12,318 bases of DNA, taken from NCBI GenBank assembly GCA_023416455.1, contig JAEZHQ010000646.1:1-12318 (forward strand), read 5' to 3'. This document shows positions 1-7,143 of this stretch, one piece after another (within the stretch, counting starts at the first letter, position 1; the number at the start of each line of letters is the position of its first letter). The position numbers and the translations under genes are program-made. A model generated the notes under the pieces. It had not been told where the DNA came from and searched no databases. It saw only the letters and a list, made by a program, of their open reading frames with translations. This DNA comes from Pseudomonadota bacterium. Lineage in GTDB: Bacteria; Pseudomonadota; Alphaproteobacteria; Azospirillales; Azospirillaceae.

Positions 1-107
1 CTGGTCATCATGTTCATGACCTTGCAGCCGATCGCCGCCTCGACTTTCCGGGCAGGCAGAGTCCGGGCGCGGAGGCTGCGCCCGATCAAGGTCTTGTACC
101 GCAACAT
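1..107 (-). pseudogene. Possible C-terminal remnant of an IS5-type transposase (runs off left edge)
   Basis: Reading the minus strand from an ATG at 107, 35 codons stay open to the window edge. The peptide begins MLRYKTLIGRSLRARTLP and continues with a KVEAAIGCKVMN-like stretch. The pattern of RYK, I-G, L-R-A-R and then a Glu-Ala helix is what I recall from the extreme C-termini of IS5-like transposases, where it follows the catalytic domain. Here no transposase body lies upstream: the response-regulator stop is only 24 nt away, so this would be a detached tail. A GGAGAGG sits 5 nt before the ATG, so it could also be a small expressed ORF. The family call is from memory of the motif; the missing end lies outside the window. 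Confidence 0.45.
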
Positions 108-131
108 TGCCACCTCTCCGAGCGATCCGCT

Positions 132-773
132 CTATTCGCCGCCCGGCGGGGGCGTCAGGGTGAGCTGGCTGGCGACCAGGGCCGCCTGGGTCCGGGTGAC
201 GACGCCCAGCTTGCGCAGGATGGTCGTGACGTGCGCCTTCACCGTCGTCTCGGCGACGTTCATCTCGTAGGCGATCTGCTTGTTGAGCTTGCCCTCGGCG
301 ATGCCGGCGAGGACGCGGAGCTGCTGCGGCGTGAGGGAGGCGGCGCGCTGCGCCGCATCGGGCTCGTCCGCCGGGGCGGCGGCGGGCTCCGGCAGCCAGA
401 TCTCGCCGTCGAGCACGGCCTGGATCGCCTCGCCGATCTGGGAGTTCGGGGCCGACTTCGGCACGAAGCCGGAGGCGCCGCAGTCGATGGCGCGCTGGAT
501 GGTCGCACGGTCCTCGGCGGCGGACACCACGATGACCGGGATGGCCGGATGCTCGGAGCGCAGCGTCATCAGGCCGACCAGCCCGTTCATGCCCGGCATG
601 TGCAGGTCGAGGAGGATGACGTCCGCCCCCTCCGCGTCGGCCAGCAGCGGCGCGATCTGCTCGAACCGCGAGGCTTCGAGGACGGTGCTTCCTTCCAGCG
701 CCTGATCGATGACCTGGCGCAGCGCGGTCCTCATCAGCGGGTGGTCGTCGGCGACGAGAATTCGATAGGTCAT
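132..773 (-). CDS. LuxR/NarL-FixJ family two-component response regulator
   Basis: A 213-residue protein with an N-terminal receiver domain (about 3-120) and a C-terminal LuxR-type helix-turn-helix (about 145-205). The receiver carries the acidic pair D9-D10, the phospho-acceptor D56 in ILLDLHMPG, S84 and the conserved K106 in FVPKSA. The output domain shows LTPQQLRVL and the recognition-helix segment AETTVKAHVTTILRKLG, typical of NarL-class DNA binding. It should be a cytoplasmic transcription factor activated by phosphorylation from a partner histidine kinase, which is not in the window. I chose the ATG at 773 because the receiver motif starts there; a longer form would need a TTG at 830 and adds sequence unlike the family. 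No strong Shine-Dalgarno precedes it. A Pro/Ala-rich linker joins the domains. The signal it responds to cannot be inferred. Confidence 0.93.
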   Translation of the reverse strand: MTYRILVADDHPLMRTALRQVIDQALEGSTVLEASRFEQIAPLLADAEGADVILLDLHMPGMNGLVGLMTLRSEHPAIPVIVVSAAEDRATIQRAIDCGASGFVPKSAPNSQIGEAIQAVLDGEIWLPEPAAAPADEPDAAQRAASLTPQQLRVLAGIAEGKLNKQIAYEMNVAETTVKAHVTTILRKLGVVTRTQAALVASQLTLTPPPGGE

Positions 774-874
774 GGTCGGGCCGGCAGGGAGTCGGCCCCC
801 AGTATCGGACCGAACCCCCCCGCCTGACAACCCTGAGCCGATCTTCCTGCGTCGATCGGCAGCGGCCGGTCGGT

Positions 875-912
875 GCCGCCCCCCGTCACGCGCCGCCCCC
901 CGTCACGCGCCG
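875..912. repeat. 17-bp tandem duplication
   Basis: A C-rich 17-bp unit (GCCGCCCCCCGTCACGC) occurs about 2.2 times with no mismatch between 875 and 912. It lies between the DUF2325 stop (919) and the response-regulator start (773), i.e. in the 3' flank of one and the promoter region of the other. It looks like a recent replication-slippage duplication. No function is evident. Confidence 0.85.
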
Positions 913-918
913 GCCGTG

Positions 919-2118
919 TCAGGCGTCGGCGGACCGCCGTCCGAGGCTGCCCAGCGCCCGCGTGAAGGAGGAGGCGCCGGTGCTGCGCAGCGGCACGAAG
1001 GGCTTGTGCAGCCGGCGGCACAGTCCCTTGACCCGCAGGCAGGCGTCGTGGCTGACGCAGTCGATGGGGCAGACCACGACGTCGGCCCGCTCGACCAGCC
1101 GCTCCAGGCAGCGCGCGGCCTGCTCCATGCCGCCATCATGGTGGAGAAGCTGGCCGTTGCGCGCCTCCACCGTGGCGCGGATGTGGGGCAGGACGCCGAG
1201 CCGGCCGCCGACATAGAGGATGGCCTGCCCGGCGAGGTCGGTCGGCAGAGCGTCCGGTCCCCCATTGGCGTCCGGCCCGGCGTCCGCCCCGGCCGCCGCG
1301 GTCCCGGCGGCGGCCCGTCCCGCCGCCCGCCGGTCGAACAGGGCGCGCAGCCGCTCCAGCTCGGCCTCGGCCAGGCGGGCGCGGGCGCGCTCAACCGACA
1401 CCCGCCGCCGGGTCGAGGCCAGTTCCCGTTCCGTCCGTTCCGCGCGCCGCGCGCCGCGCGCAGCGCCCTCGGCCGCCGCCGGGCGGGAGCGGGCGGCCAA
1501 GGCGGATTCCAGCTCGCGGACGCGCGCCTCCTTCCCGGCGAGCCGTGCCTCCCGCTCGGCCAGCCGTTCGGCGGCGACGCGCTCGTTGCGGGCCAGCCGC
1601 GCTTCCAGGTCGGCGCAGCGGCGGGCCAGGTCCTGGTTCTCGCGGATCTGCCGGCGGGCCTCGCCGCCCATCAGGTGGGACAGCATGTGCACGTCGGCGA
1701 AGGCGCGGACCCGCACCGAATCCGGGATCCCGGTGTGGCTCACCACCGCCCAGTAGGCGGCCGCCACGCTGCCCGAGGCGACCGCCGCCTCCCACAGCGC
1801 CATCCAGCCCTCCTCCGTGCTCTCCCGCGCGAAGCGGCGCAGCGCGCCCGCGAAATTCTCGTCCAGCCGCTTGTGCATCAGCCGGGATTCGGGGCAGTCC
1901 ACGCCCGCCCGTTCGACGAAGTAGCGGTGGACGTCGTAGGGGCGGGCATCGGTGGCCATGACAAGGCCGAGACGGCGGCACAGCCAGGCGATGTCCTCCG
2001 AGGACAGGCAGGTGCCGACGAGCGAGCAGTGGTATTCCGGGGGAACGGTCCACAGCTTGCGCCGCGACCCGCGGCTGGACAGGCGGGCTGGTCCGGTGGT
2101 CCGGCAACGCTCACACAT
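919..2118 (-). CDS. DUF2325 domain protein with long coiled coil and Cys/His clusters, probably iron-regulated
   Basis: A 399-residue cytoplasmic protein with no signal or membrane segment. Residues 300-395 match DUF2325: YVGGR, LLHHDGG and CPIDCVSHDACLRVKGLC, followed by HKPFVPLRS. This domain holds C350, C354, H357, C360, C367 and H371, a likely metal or redox site. The N-terminus adds C2-x2-C5 and an H30-C31 ... C37 cluster in YHCSLVGTCL. Between them (about 155-265) is a highly charged Arg/Glu/Ala helix, predicted coiled coil, so it probably oligomerises. Start: ATG at 2118 with AGGGAG about 9 nt upstream. A Fur/Irr-like palindrome lies 74-94 nt upstream, so iron-dependent control is inferred. 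DUF2325 has no firmly established biochemical function; I infer an iron- or redox-linked role, not an enzyme activity. Very GC-rich, which creates long antisense open frames that are not genes. Confidence 0.88.
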   Translation of the reverse strand: MCERCRTTGPARLSSRGSRRKLWTVPPEYHCSLVGTCLSSEDIAWLCRRLGLVMATDARPYDVHRYFVERAGVDCPESRLMHKRLDENFAGALRRFARESTEEGWMALWEAAVASGSVAAAYWAVVSHTGIPDSVRVRAFADVHMLSHLMGGEARRQIRENQDLARRCADLEARLARNERVAAERLAEREARLAGKEARVRELESALAARSRPAAAEGAARGARRAERTERELASTRRRVSVERARARLAEAELERLRALFDRRAAGRAAAGTAAAGADAGPDANGGPDALPTDLAGQAILYVGGRLGVLPHIRATVEARNGQLLHHDGGMEQAARCLERLVERADVVVCPIDCVSHDACLRVKGLCRRLHKPFVPLRSTGASSFTRALGSLGRRSADA

Positions 2119-2191
2119 CGTCTCTGCTCCCTCTGGCTCCCTTGCCGTCGGCCGCGGCGCCCGGGCCGGCCGTGGCCCTCTTCCTTAATAA

Positions 2192-2212
2192 TGCGAGTCA
2201 TTATCATTAGCA
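2192..2212. promoter_or_regulatory. Fur/Irr-like operator in the divergent promoter region
   Basis: TGCGAGTCATTATCATTAGC plus a final A is a 21-bp near-palindrome: 7 of 10 base pairs are symmetric about the central T, with TGC/GCA ends. The minus strand contains GATAATGACTCGCATTATT, which matches 14 of 19 positions of the classical Fur box GATAATGATAATCATTATC. It is an AT-rich island in very GC-rich DNA. It lies 74 nt upstream of the DUF2325 start and 190 nt upstream of parA, so DUF2325 is the likelier target. Which regulator binds (Fur, Irr or another) is not decidable from sequence alone. Confidence 0.7.
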
Positions 2213-2401
2213 ACACGTCCGGGGCCGGCTATGCTGTCCGTCAGAGCCACCACGCGACCCGCCCGCCCCAATCCGCGCGTTGACACCGCCGTGGCCTATC
2301 GCGCACCTTGCCGGCATCGCGTTCAGCCGGCGCCCGTTCCGCAGCGCCACCACCACCACCGGCGCCGCCGCGGCAAGGCCGGCCACCGGCAGGGAGTTCC
2401 G

Positions 2402-3046
2402 ATGGGCCGAATCATCACTGTTGGCAGCAGCAAGGGCGGGGTCGGGAAGACCACCCTGGTCAACGCGCTCGCGGAGTTCCTGACGCGGCGCGGCGCCTCC
2501 GTCTTCTGCATCGACGCCGATCCCAACAAGAACCTGAGCGGCTGGCTGTCGGCGACCGGGCTGGCCGAGGTTGCCGCGGTGCAGTCCGACGACCTCGTCC
2601 AGGCCGCCAACGACCGGGCGGCCGACCACGACTTCGTGCTGGTCGACGTGCCGGGCGCCAACAGCACGGCGCTGGTCAACGCGGTCGACATCTCCTCGCT
2701 GGTGCTGATCCCGACCAAGGCCGACGCCAAGGACGTGGTCGAGGCGTTCCGCACCTACCAGCATGTGGTGAACGCCATCACCAAGGCCCGCCGCTTCGCG
2801 CCGAAGGCCCACATCCCGGCGGCGGCCGTGCTGTCGCAGGTGGACCGCCGGGCGACGGTCGACCGCACCGCGCGCCAGCAGCTCGCCGGGCTGAACGTGC
2901 CGACGCTGAAGGCGGATCTCGGCCTCAAGGCGTCGGTCAACCACGCCAGCTTCTCGCAGAAGCCGGCGCCCTACGCCGCCCTGGCCGACGATGTCGAGGC
3001 CATCGGCGCCGAGGCGCTGGCCCTGCTGGAGACCTTCCGTGGCTGA
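2402..3046 (+). CDS. Orphan ParA/MinD-type partitioning ATPase
   Basis: A 214-residue deviant Walker-A ATPase. The P-loop is SSKGGVGKTT (residues 9-18) with the signature lysine K11 and catalytic-loop K16; IDADPNKN (37-44) is the switch region following it, and FVLVDVPG with D82 is the Walker B/A' motif. There is no N-terminal DNA-binding domain, so it is the short ParF/VirC1/Soj-like form that dimerises on ATP and binds DNA nonspecifically to position a cargo. Start: ATG at 2402 with AGGGAG 6 nt upstream; the frame is open further upstream (from 2231) but that extension is low-complexity and precedes the RBS. It overlaps the next gene by 8 nt, implying translational coupling. It is not next to parB, gyrase or minE, so it is unlikely to be the chromosomal segregation ParA; its cargo is unknown. 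Confidence 0.9.
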   Translation: MGRIITVGSSKGGVGKTTLVNALAEFLTRRGASVFCIDADPNKNLSGWLSATGLAEVAAVQSDDLVQAANDRAADHDFVLVDVPGANSTALVNAVDISSLVLIPTKADAKDVVEAFRTYQHVVNAITKARRFAPKAHIPAAAVLSQVDRRATVDRTARQQLAGLNVPTLKADLGLKASVNHASFSQKPAPYAALADDVEAIGAEALALLETFRG

Positions 3047-3719
3047 CCGCCGGACGAAGGCACCGGCCCGCCGTCCCCGCCGGGCCACGGAGCCGCCGCC
3101 CTCTCTCGCCACCTCGGCCTACCTCCAGACGGTGCTGGCCGGCGCCGTCCCGCCGGTCGAGCCGGTCCCCGCCGCGGTGGTGGAGGAGGCCGCGGTCTTC
3201 CCGCCGCTGCCGGAGGCCCACATCCCCCGCACCGCGGCCGAGTTCCTGACCCGCATCGCCGAGCTGTGGGAGGATGCCCAGCAGCGGTTTCTGCGCATCG
3301 GCGAACTGCTGACCCTGGCCGAGACCCGGCTCGACCCGGAGGAGCGCGCGCGCCTGCTGGAGGCCCTGAACCGGCGCATCGGCAAGTCGGCGCGTTCCCA
3401 GCTGATGAGCGCCTACCGGGCGATCCGCGACAACCGGGTGCCCCGGGAGATGGCCGCGGCCGGCTACGGCACCGTCTACCTGCTGTCCCGGATGACCGAG
3501 GAGGAGCGGGCGCAGGCGGCCGAGCGCGGGCTGCTGCGCCCGGACGTCCGCCAGTCCGAGATCCGCCATTTCTGGACGGATCTCCGCGCCCCGCCCCCCG
3601 CCCCGGCCGCCGGCCGGTCCGCCACCGCCCGCCGCCGGGCCGAGCTGGAGGCGCGGCGCGCCCGCCTCGTGCTGGAGATCCGGAGGATCGACGCGGAGCT
3701 GGCGCGTTTGATCGATTAA
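3039..3719 (+). CDS. Hypothetical protein coupled to ParA, possible partner
   Basis: A 226-residue protein that I do not recognise with confidence. The start is GTG at 3039, inside the end of parA, with GGAGA 6 nt before it; a longer form from 2991 would run through the parA coding region and is unlikely. The first 60 residues are basic, then Pro/Val-rich and probably disordered. A helical core (about 65-170) contains FLRIGELLTLAETRLDPEER and a segment on QLMSAYRAIRDN, faintly reminiscent of DUF3102-like DNA-binding proteins found beside partition genes. The C-terminus (about 195-226) is a charged Arg/Glu/Leu helix, likely coiled coil. No membrane segment. The tight overlap with an ATPase lacking a ParB suggests it is the adaptor or stimulator of that ATPase; this is inference. 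Confidence 0.78.
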   Translation: MADRRTKAPARRPRRATEPPPSLATSAYLQTVLAGAVPPVEPVPAAVVEEAAVFPPLPEAHIPRTAAEFLTRIAELWEDAQQRFLRIGELLTLAETRLDPEERARLLEALNRRIGKSARSQLMSAYRAIRDNRVPREMAAAGYGTVYLLSRMTEEERAQAAERGLLRPDVRQSEIRHFWTDLRAPPPAPAAGRSATARRRAELEARRARLVLEIRRIDAELARLID

Positions 3720-3723
3720 ACCG

Positions 3724-3740
3724 GCCGCCGCGCCGGCGGC
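3724..3740 (+). terminator. GC-rich hairpin after the parA pair
   Basis: GCCGCCG-CGC-CGGCGGC forms a perfect 7-bp stem with a 3-nt loop, starting 5 nt after the stop of the ParA-partner gene. No T-tract follows, so intrinsic termination is uncertain. Between here and the cbs start at 3891 I see only two smaller hairpins (3790-3802 and 3810-3820), no recognisable riboswitch and no clear promoter. Confidence 0.3.
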
Positions 3741-3890
3741 GGGGAATCGCCGATGCCCCGCCGACAGAGCTAATCCCTATCGCCCATGTAGGCTGATAGC
3801 CTTGCCTTTCCCGCTGCGGGACGCAGATTGCTTCCCGTGCGGCGCGCGGTTCCGTCCGCCGCCGCCCCGCCGTTGGAGGGAGGAAGGCGC

Positions 3891-5288
3891 ATGACCATTC
3901 ACCCGCCGCCGCCGCCGCGGTCCGGCGTGCTGTCCCTGGTCGGCAACACGCCCGTCGTCGAGATCACGCGGCTGGACACCGGTCCCTGCCGTCTCTTCGT
4001 CAAGCTGGAGAGCCAGAATCCCGGCGGCTCGATCAAGGACCGCATCGCGTTGTCGATGATCGAGGCGGCGGAGCGCGACGGCCGCCTGTCCCCGGGCGCC
4101 ACCATCATCGAGGCGACCGCCGGGAACACCGGCCTGGGGCTGGCGCTGGTGGCGGCGCAGAAGGGCTACCGGCTGCTGCTGGTCGTGCCGGACAAGATGG
4201 CGCGGGAGAAGATCCTGCATCTCAAGGCGCTGGGGGCCGAGGTGCGGATCACCCGCTCCGACGTGCCGAAGGGTCATCCCGAATATTACCAGGATTTGGC
4301 CGAGCGGCTGGCCGCCGGCATCCCCGGCGCCTTCTACGTCAACCAGTTCGCGAACCCGGCCAACCCGCTGGCCCACGAGACGGGAACCGGCCCGGAGCTG
4401 TGGGAGCAGATGGGGCACGACGTCGACGCGGTGGTGGCCGGCGTCGGGTCCGGCGGCACCATCACCGGCGTCGGCCGCTTCCTGCGCCGGGTGTCGCCGA
4501 AGACCGAGATGGTCCTGGCCGACCCCGAAGGTTCGGTGCTCGCCCATTACGTCGCCACCGGCGCGCTGGTCGAGGCGGGATCCTGGAAGGTCGAGGGCAT
4601 CGGCGAGGACTTCGTGCCGCCGGTCGCCGATCTCGGCCTGGTGCGGCGGGCCTACAGCGTTTCCGACGCTGAGAGCTTCCGGACCGCCCGCGACCTGCTG
4701 GTCCGGGAGGGCATCCTTGCCGGCTCCTCCTCGGGCACGCTGGTGGCGGCGGCGCTGCGCTACTGCCGGGAGCAGAGCGGGCCGCGGCGCGTGGCCACCT
4801 TCATCTGCGACAGCGGCAACAAGTACCTGTCGAAGATGTTCAACGACTTCTGGCTGCTCGACGAGGGCTTCACGCCGCGCCCGCACACCGGCACGGTGCG
4901 CGACCTGGTGACCCGGCGCGTCGATTCGGGCGGGGCCATCGTGGTCAGCCCGGCGGACAGGCTGGGCACCGCCTTCAGCCGCATGCGGGCGGCCGACGTG
5001 TCGCAGCTTCCGGTGCTCGACGGCGACCGGCTGGTCGGGCTCATCGACGAAAGCGACGTCCTGCGCGCCGTCGCCGGCGGCGGGCCGGCGCCCTTCGACC
5101 GGCCGGTGCGCGAGGTGATGGTGCGCGATCTCGTCACCACCCCGGCCGACGCGCCGGTCGCCGCCCTCCAGCCGCTGTTCGCCCAGGACCGCGTGGCCAT
5201 CGTGGTCGAGGGCGGCCGTTTCCTCGGCCTCGCCACGCGGGTCGACCTCATCAACCATCTGCGCCTGGAGACGGGGGGCACGCCATGA
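3891..5288 (+). CDS. cbs: Cystathionine beta-synthase with C-terminal CBS-domain pair
   Basis: A 465-residue fold-type II PLP enzyme expected to condense homocysteine with serine (or an activated serine) to cystathionine, the first step of reverse transsulfuration. The PLP lysine is K49 in NPGGSIKDR; EATAGNTG (74-81) binds substrate carboxylate; GVGSGGT (184-190) holds the PLP phosphate; DSGNKYLSKMFND is typical of CBS rather than plain CysK. Residues about 335-465 form two CBS (Bateman) motifs, VRDLVTRRV...VLDGDRLVGLIDESDVL and VREVMVRDL...FLGLATRVDLI, a regulatory module as in eukaryotic CBS. No N-terminal heme domain is present. Start: ATG at 3891 behind GGAGGGAGG; an upstream in-frame start at 3828 lacks support. 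The stop overlaps the next gene's ATG (ATGA), so the two are coupled. An O-acetylserine-dependent version (MccA-like) cannot be excluded. Confidence 0.93.
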   Translation: MTIHPPPPPRSGVLSLVGNTPVVEITRLDTGPCRLFVKLESQNPGGSIKDRIALSMIEAAERDGRLSPGATIIEATAGNTGLGLALVAAQKGYRLLLVVPDKMAREKILHLKALGAEVRITRSDVPKGHPEYYQDLAERLAAGIPGAFYVNQFANPANPLAHETGTGPELWEQMGHDVDAVVAGVGSGGTITGVGRFLRRVSPKTEMVLADPEGSVLAHYVATGALVEAGSWKVEGIGEDFVPPVADLGLVRRAYSVSDAESFRTARDLLVREGILAGSSSGTLVAAALRYCREQSGPRRVATFICDSGNKYLSKMFNDFWLLDEGFTPRPHTGTVRDLVTRRVDSGGAIVVSPADRLGTAFSRMRAADVSQLPVLDGDRLVGLIDESDVLRAVAGGGPAPFDRPVREVMVRDLVTTPADAPVAALQPLFAQDRVAIVVEGGRFLGLATRVDLINHLRLETGGTP

Positions 5289-6478
5289 CCGCAGCCGACG
5301 ACGACGCCATGCCCCGCGCCCGCGGCAACCGGCTGGGCTTCACCACCCGGACCATCCACGCCGGCCAGCGGCCGGACCCGGCGACCGGCGCCGTGATGAT
5401 GCCGATCTACGCCACCTCGACCTTCGCCCAGGAGAGCCCGGGGGTCCACAAGGGCTTCGAGTACGCGCGCACCCAGAACCCCACGCGCATGGCCTTCGAG
5501 CGCTGCATCGCCGACCTGGAGAGCGGGAGCCGCGGCTTCGCCTTCGCCTCCGGGCTGGCCGCCACCGCCACGCTCCTGGAGTGCCTGGACGCCGGCGCCC
5601 ATGTGGTGGCCTCGGACGACCTCTACGGCGGCACCTTCCGCCTGTTCGAGCAGGTGCGGCGGCGCTCCATGGGCTTGCAGGCCAGCTTCGTGGACATGAC
5701 CGACAGCGGGGCGCTGGCCGCCGCGGTGCGGCCGGAGACCCGGCTGATCTGGCTGGAAACGCCGTCCAACCCGATGCTCAAGCTGGTGGACATCGAAGCG
5801 GTGGTCGGCTTCGCCCGCCCCCGTGGCCTGTGGACCGTGGTCGACAACACCTTCGCCAGCCCCTGGGGGCAGCGCCCGCTGGAGATGGGCGTCGACGCCG
5901 TCGTGCATTCCACCACCAAGTACCTCAACGGCCATTCCGACATGGTCGGCGGCGTGGCGGTGGTCGGCGGCAACGCCGAACTTGAGGAGCGGCTGGCCTT
6001 TCTCCAGAACGCGGTCGGGGGGATTTCCGGCCCGTTCGACAGCTTCCTGGCGCTGCGCGGGCTGAAGACCCTGGCCCTGCGCATGGAACGCCACTGCGCC
6101 AACGCGCTGGAGATCGCCGGCTGGCTGGAGGGCCACCCGCGGGTGCGCCGCGTCCGCTATCCCGGCCTGCCCAGCCACCCGCAGCACGCCCTGGCGGTGC
6201 GGCAGATGCACGGCTTCGGCGGCATCGTGACGGTGGAGCTGGATGCCGGCCTGGACGCCACCCGGCGCGTCCTGGAGCGCTGCCGGCTGTTCACCCTGGC
6301 CGAGAGCCTGGGCGGCGTGGAAAGCCTGATCGAGCATCCGGCGATCATGACCCATGCCTCCGTCCCGCCCGGGCAGCGCCGGGCGCTGGGCATCGGCGAC
6401 GGGCTGATCCGGCTGTCGGTCGGCATCGAGGACGCCGGCGACCTGCGCGACGACCTTGCCCAGGCGCTTGCCGTATGA
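5285..6478 (+). CDS. Cystathionine gamma-lyase / Cys-Met metabolism PLP enzyme
   Basis: A 397-residue member of the Cys/Met metabolism PLP family (fold type I), cytosolic and usually tetrameric. The Schiff-base lysine is K212 in HSTTKYLNGHSD; D187 in VVDNTFASP contacts the PLP pyridine nitrogen; the Y-x-R of FEYARTQNPTR (about 59-61) comes from the neighbouring subunit and binds the phosphate. The C-terminal ESLGGVESLIEHPAIMTHAS resembles gamma-lyases and gamma-synthases. Specificity inside the family is hard to call by eye, but coupling by a 4-nt overlap to cystathionine beta-synthase argues for cystathionine gamma-lyase: cystathionine to cysteine, 2-oxobutyrate and ammonia. Cystathionine gamma-synthase is the main alternative. 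The product cysteine would serve sulfur supply. It ends 15 nt from the convergent stop of the next gene. Confidence 0.92.
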   Translation: MTAADDDAMPRARGNRLGFTTRTIHAGQRPDPATGAVMMPIYATSTFAQESPGVHKGFEYARTQNPTRMAFERCIADLESGSRGFAFASGLAATATLLECLDAGAHVVASDDLYGGTFRLFEQVRRRSMGLQASFVDMTDSGALAAAVRPETRLIWLETPSNPMLKLVDIEAVVGFARPRGLWTVVDNTFASPWGQRPLEMGVDAVVHSTTKYLNGHSDMVGGVAVVGGNAELEERLAFLQNAVGGISGPFDSFLALRGLKTLALRMERHCANALEIAGWLEGHPRVRRVRYPGLPSHPQHALAVRQMHGFGGIVTVELDAGLDATRRVLERCRLFTLAESLGGVESLIEHPAIMTHASVPPGQRRALGIGDGLIRLSVGIEDAGDLRDDLAQALAV

Positions 6479-6493
6479 CCGGGCCGGGGCGGG

Positions 6494-7036
6494 TCAGGCC
6501 CGCCGCTTGGCCGATGTCAGCGTCCCGGCTTCTTCCAGGCGGATGATGGAGGCGACCAGGGCGCGCTGGAAATCGCGGGAGCCGTCCGGCAGGGCGGCGC
6601 CCTGCCCGGTGGTCCAGAACTCCACGAAAGCGATGCCGGCGTCCGGCTGGCCGGTCGGCCATTCGATGGTCAGGCCGAGCCCGATCTCCGCGCTGGCCCG
6701 GCGCTGGTCGGTGACCACCACCTGGGCTTCCCAGTGCAGGCCGCCCGCCGCCCCGGCGGCGCGCTGGTGGCTCCAGTTGCGCAGGTAGTCCCGGAAGCTC
6801 TCCGAGGAGCGGTCGAGGCGGATGTAGGTGGCGCGGTCCACCAGCACCGGGGACAGGCGGATCGTGTAGCGGGCCTGCGACAGCGCCTGCGCGACCTCCT
6901 GGATCAGCCTCTCCATCAGCGACAGCGTCTTGCGGAGGTTGTCCGCGAGTGCGGCGGCGAGCGCCTCGCCGGTGGGGGCCGCCTTGGTGGGGCGGTCCGT
7001 CCGGTACAGCTCAAACAGATCCTCAGAGTCGCTCAT
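6494..7036 (-). CDS. Conserved-looking hypothetical protein
   Basis: A 180-residue protein that I do not recognise. It starts MSDSEDLFELYRTDRPTKAA; a helical segment (about 25-60) with ALADNLRKTLSLMERLIQEV follows, then an alpha/beta region with IRLSPVLVDRATYIRLD, WEAQVVVTDQ and a beta-rich GLGLTIEWPTGQPDAGIAF near the end. No signal peptide, membrane segment or cysteine cluster is seen. Third-position GC is high like its neighbours, so it is a native gene. I chose the ATG at 7036 although its Shine-Dalgarno is poor; the frame stays open to 7210 but the extra sequence runs through AT-rich intergenic DNA and looks non-coding. It converges on the transsulfuration operon with a 15-nt gap, where short GC-rich inverted repeats (6480-6502) could serve both directions as a weak terminator. 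Confidence 0.72.
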   Translation of the reverse strand: MSDSEDLFELYRTDRPTKAAPTGEALAAALADNLRKTLSLMERLIQEVAQALSQARYTIRLSPVLVDRATYIRLDRSSESFRDYLRNWSHQRAAGAAGGLHWEAQVVVTDQRRASAEIGLGLTIEWPTGQPDAGIAFVEFWTTGQGAALPDGSRDFQRALVASIIRLEEAGTLTSAKRRA

Positions 7037-7143
7037 CGGGAGGCCCGCGGAAACGGCGGCGCCCGGGTCGGCGCCGGCAGGGACATCTCCTATAGGGCAA
7101 ACCCGTTGAGAAGAAATTAAGACTATTCCGGAATTTCCCAGAT

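Noticed and set aside
772..2283. Long plus-strand frame of 503 codons opposite the DUF2325 gene
   Set aside because: Composition is a mirror of the GC-rich minus-strand gene; the peptide is Gly/Ala/Arg/Pro-rich with no domain, while the minus strand gives a recognisable protein.
2280..2308. TTGACA at 2280-2285 as a -35 box for parA
   Set aside because: No acceptable -10 hexamer is found at 16-18 nt spacing; the CTATCG at 2296 is too close.
3720..3890. Possible SAM- or SAH-type riboswitch ahead of the transsulfuration operon
   Set aside because: Only short local hairpins are present; I could not match any conserved core of a known sulfur-metabolism riboswitch.
3777..6355. Long minus-strand frames opposite cbs and the gamma-lyase
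   Set aside because: They are antisense shadows of two well-identified enzymes and show no family motifs.
7033..7086. 17-codon leader peptide whose stop overlaps the start of the gene ending at 6494
   Set aside because: The AGGAG directly abuts its ATG with no spacing, so initiation there is unlikely; overlap with the downstream ATG may be chance.
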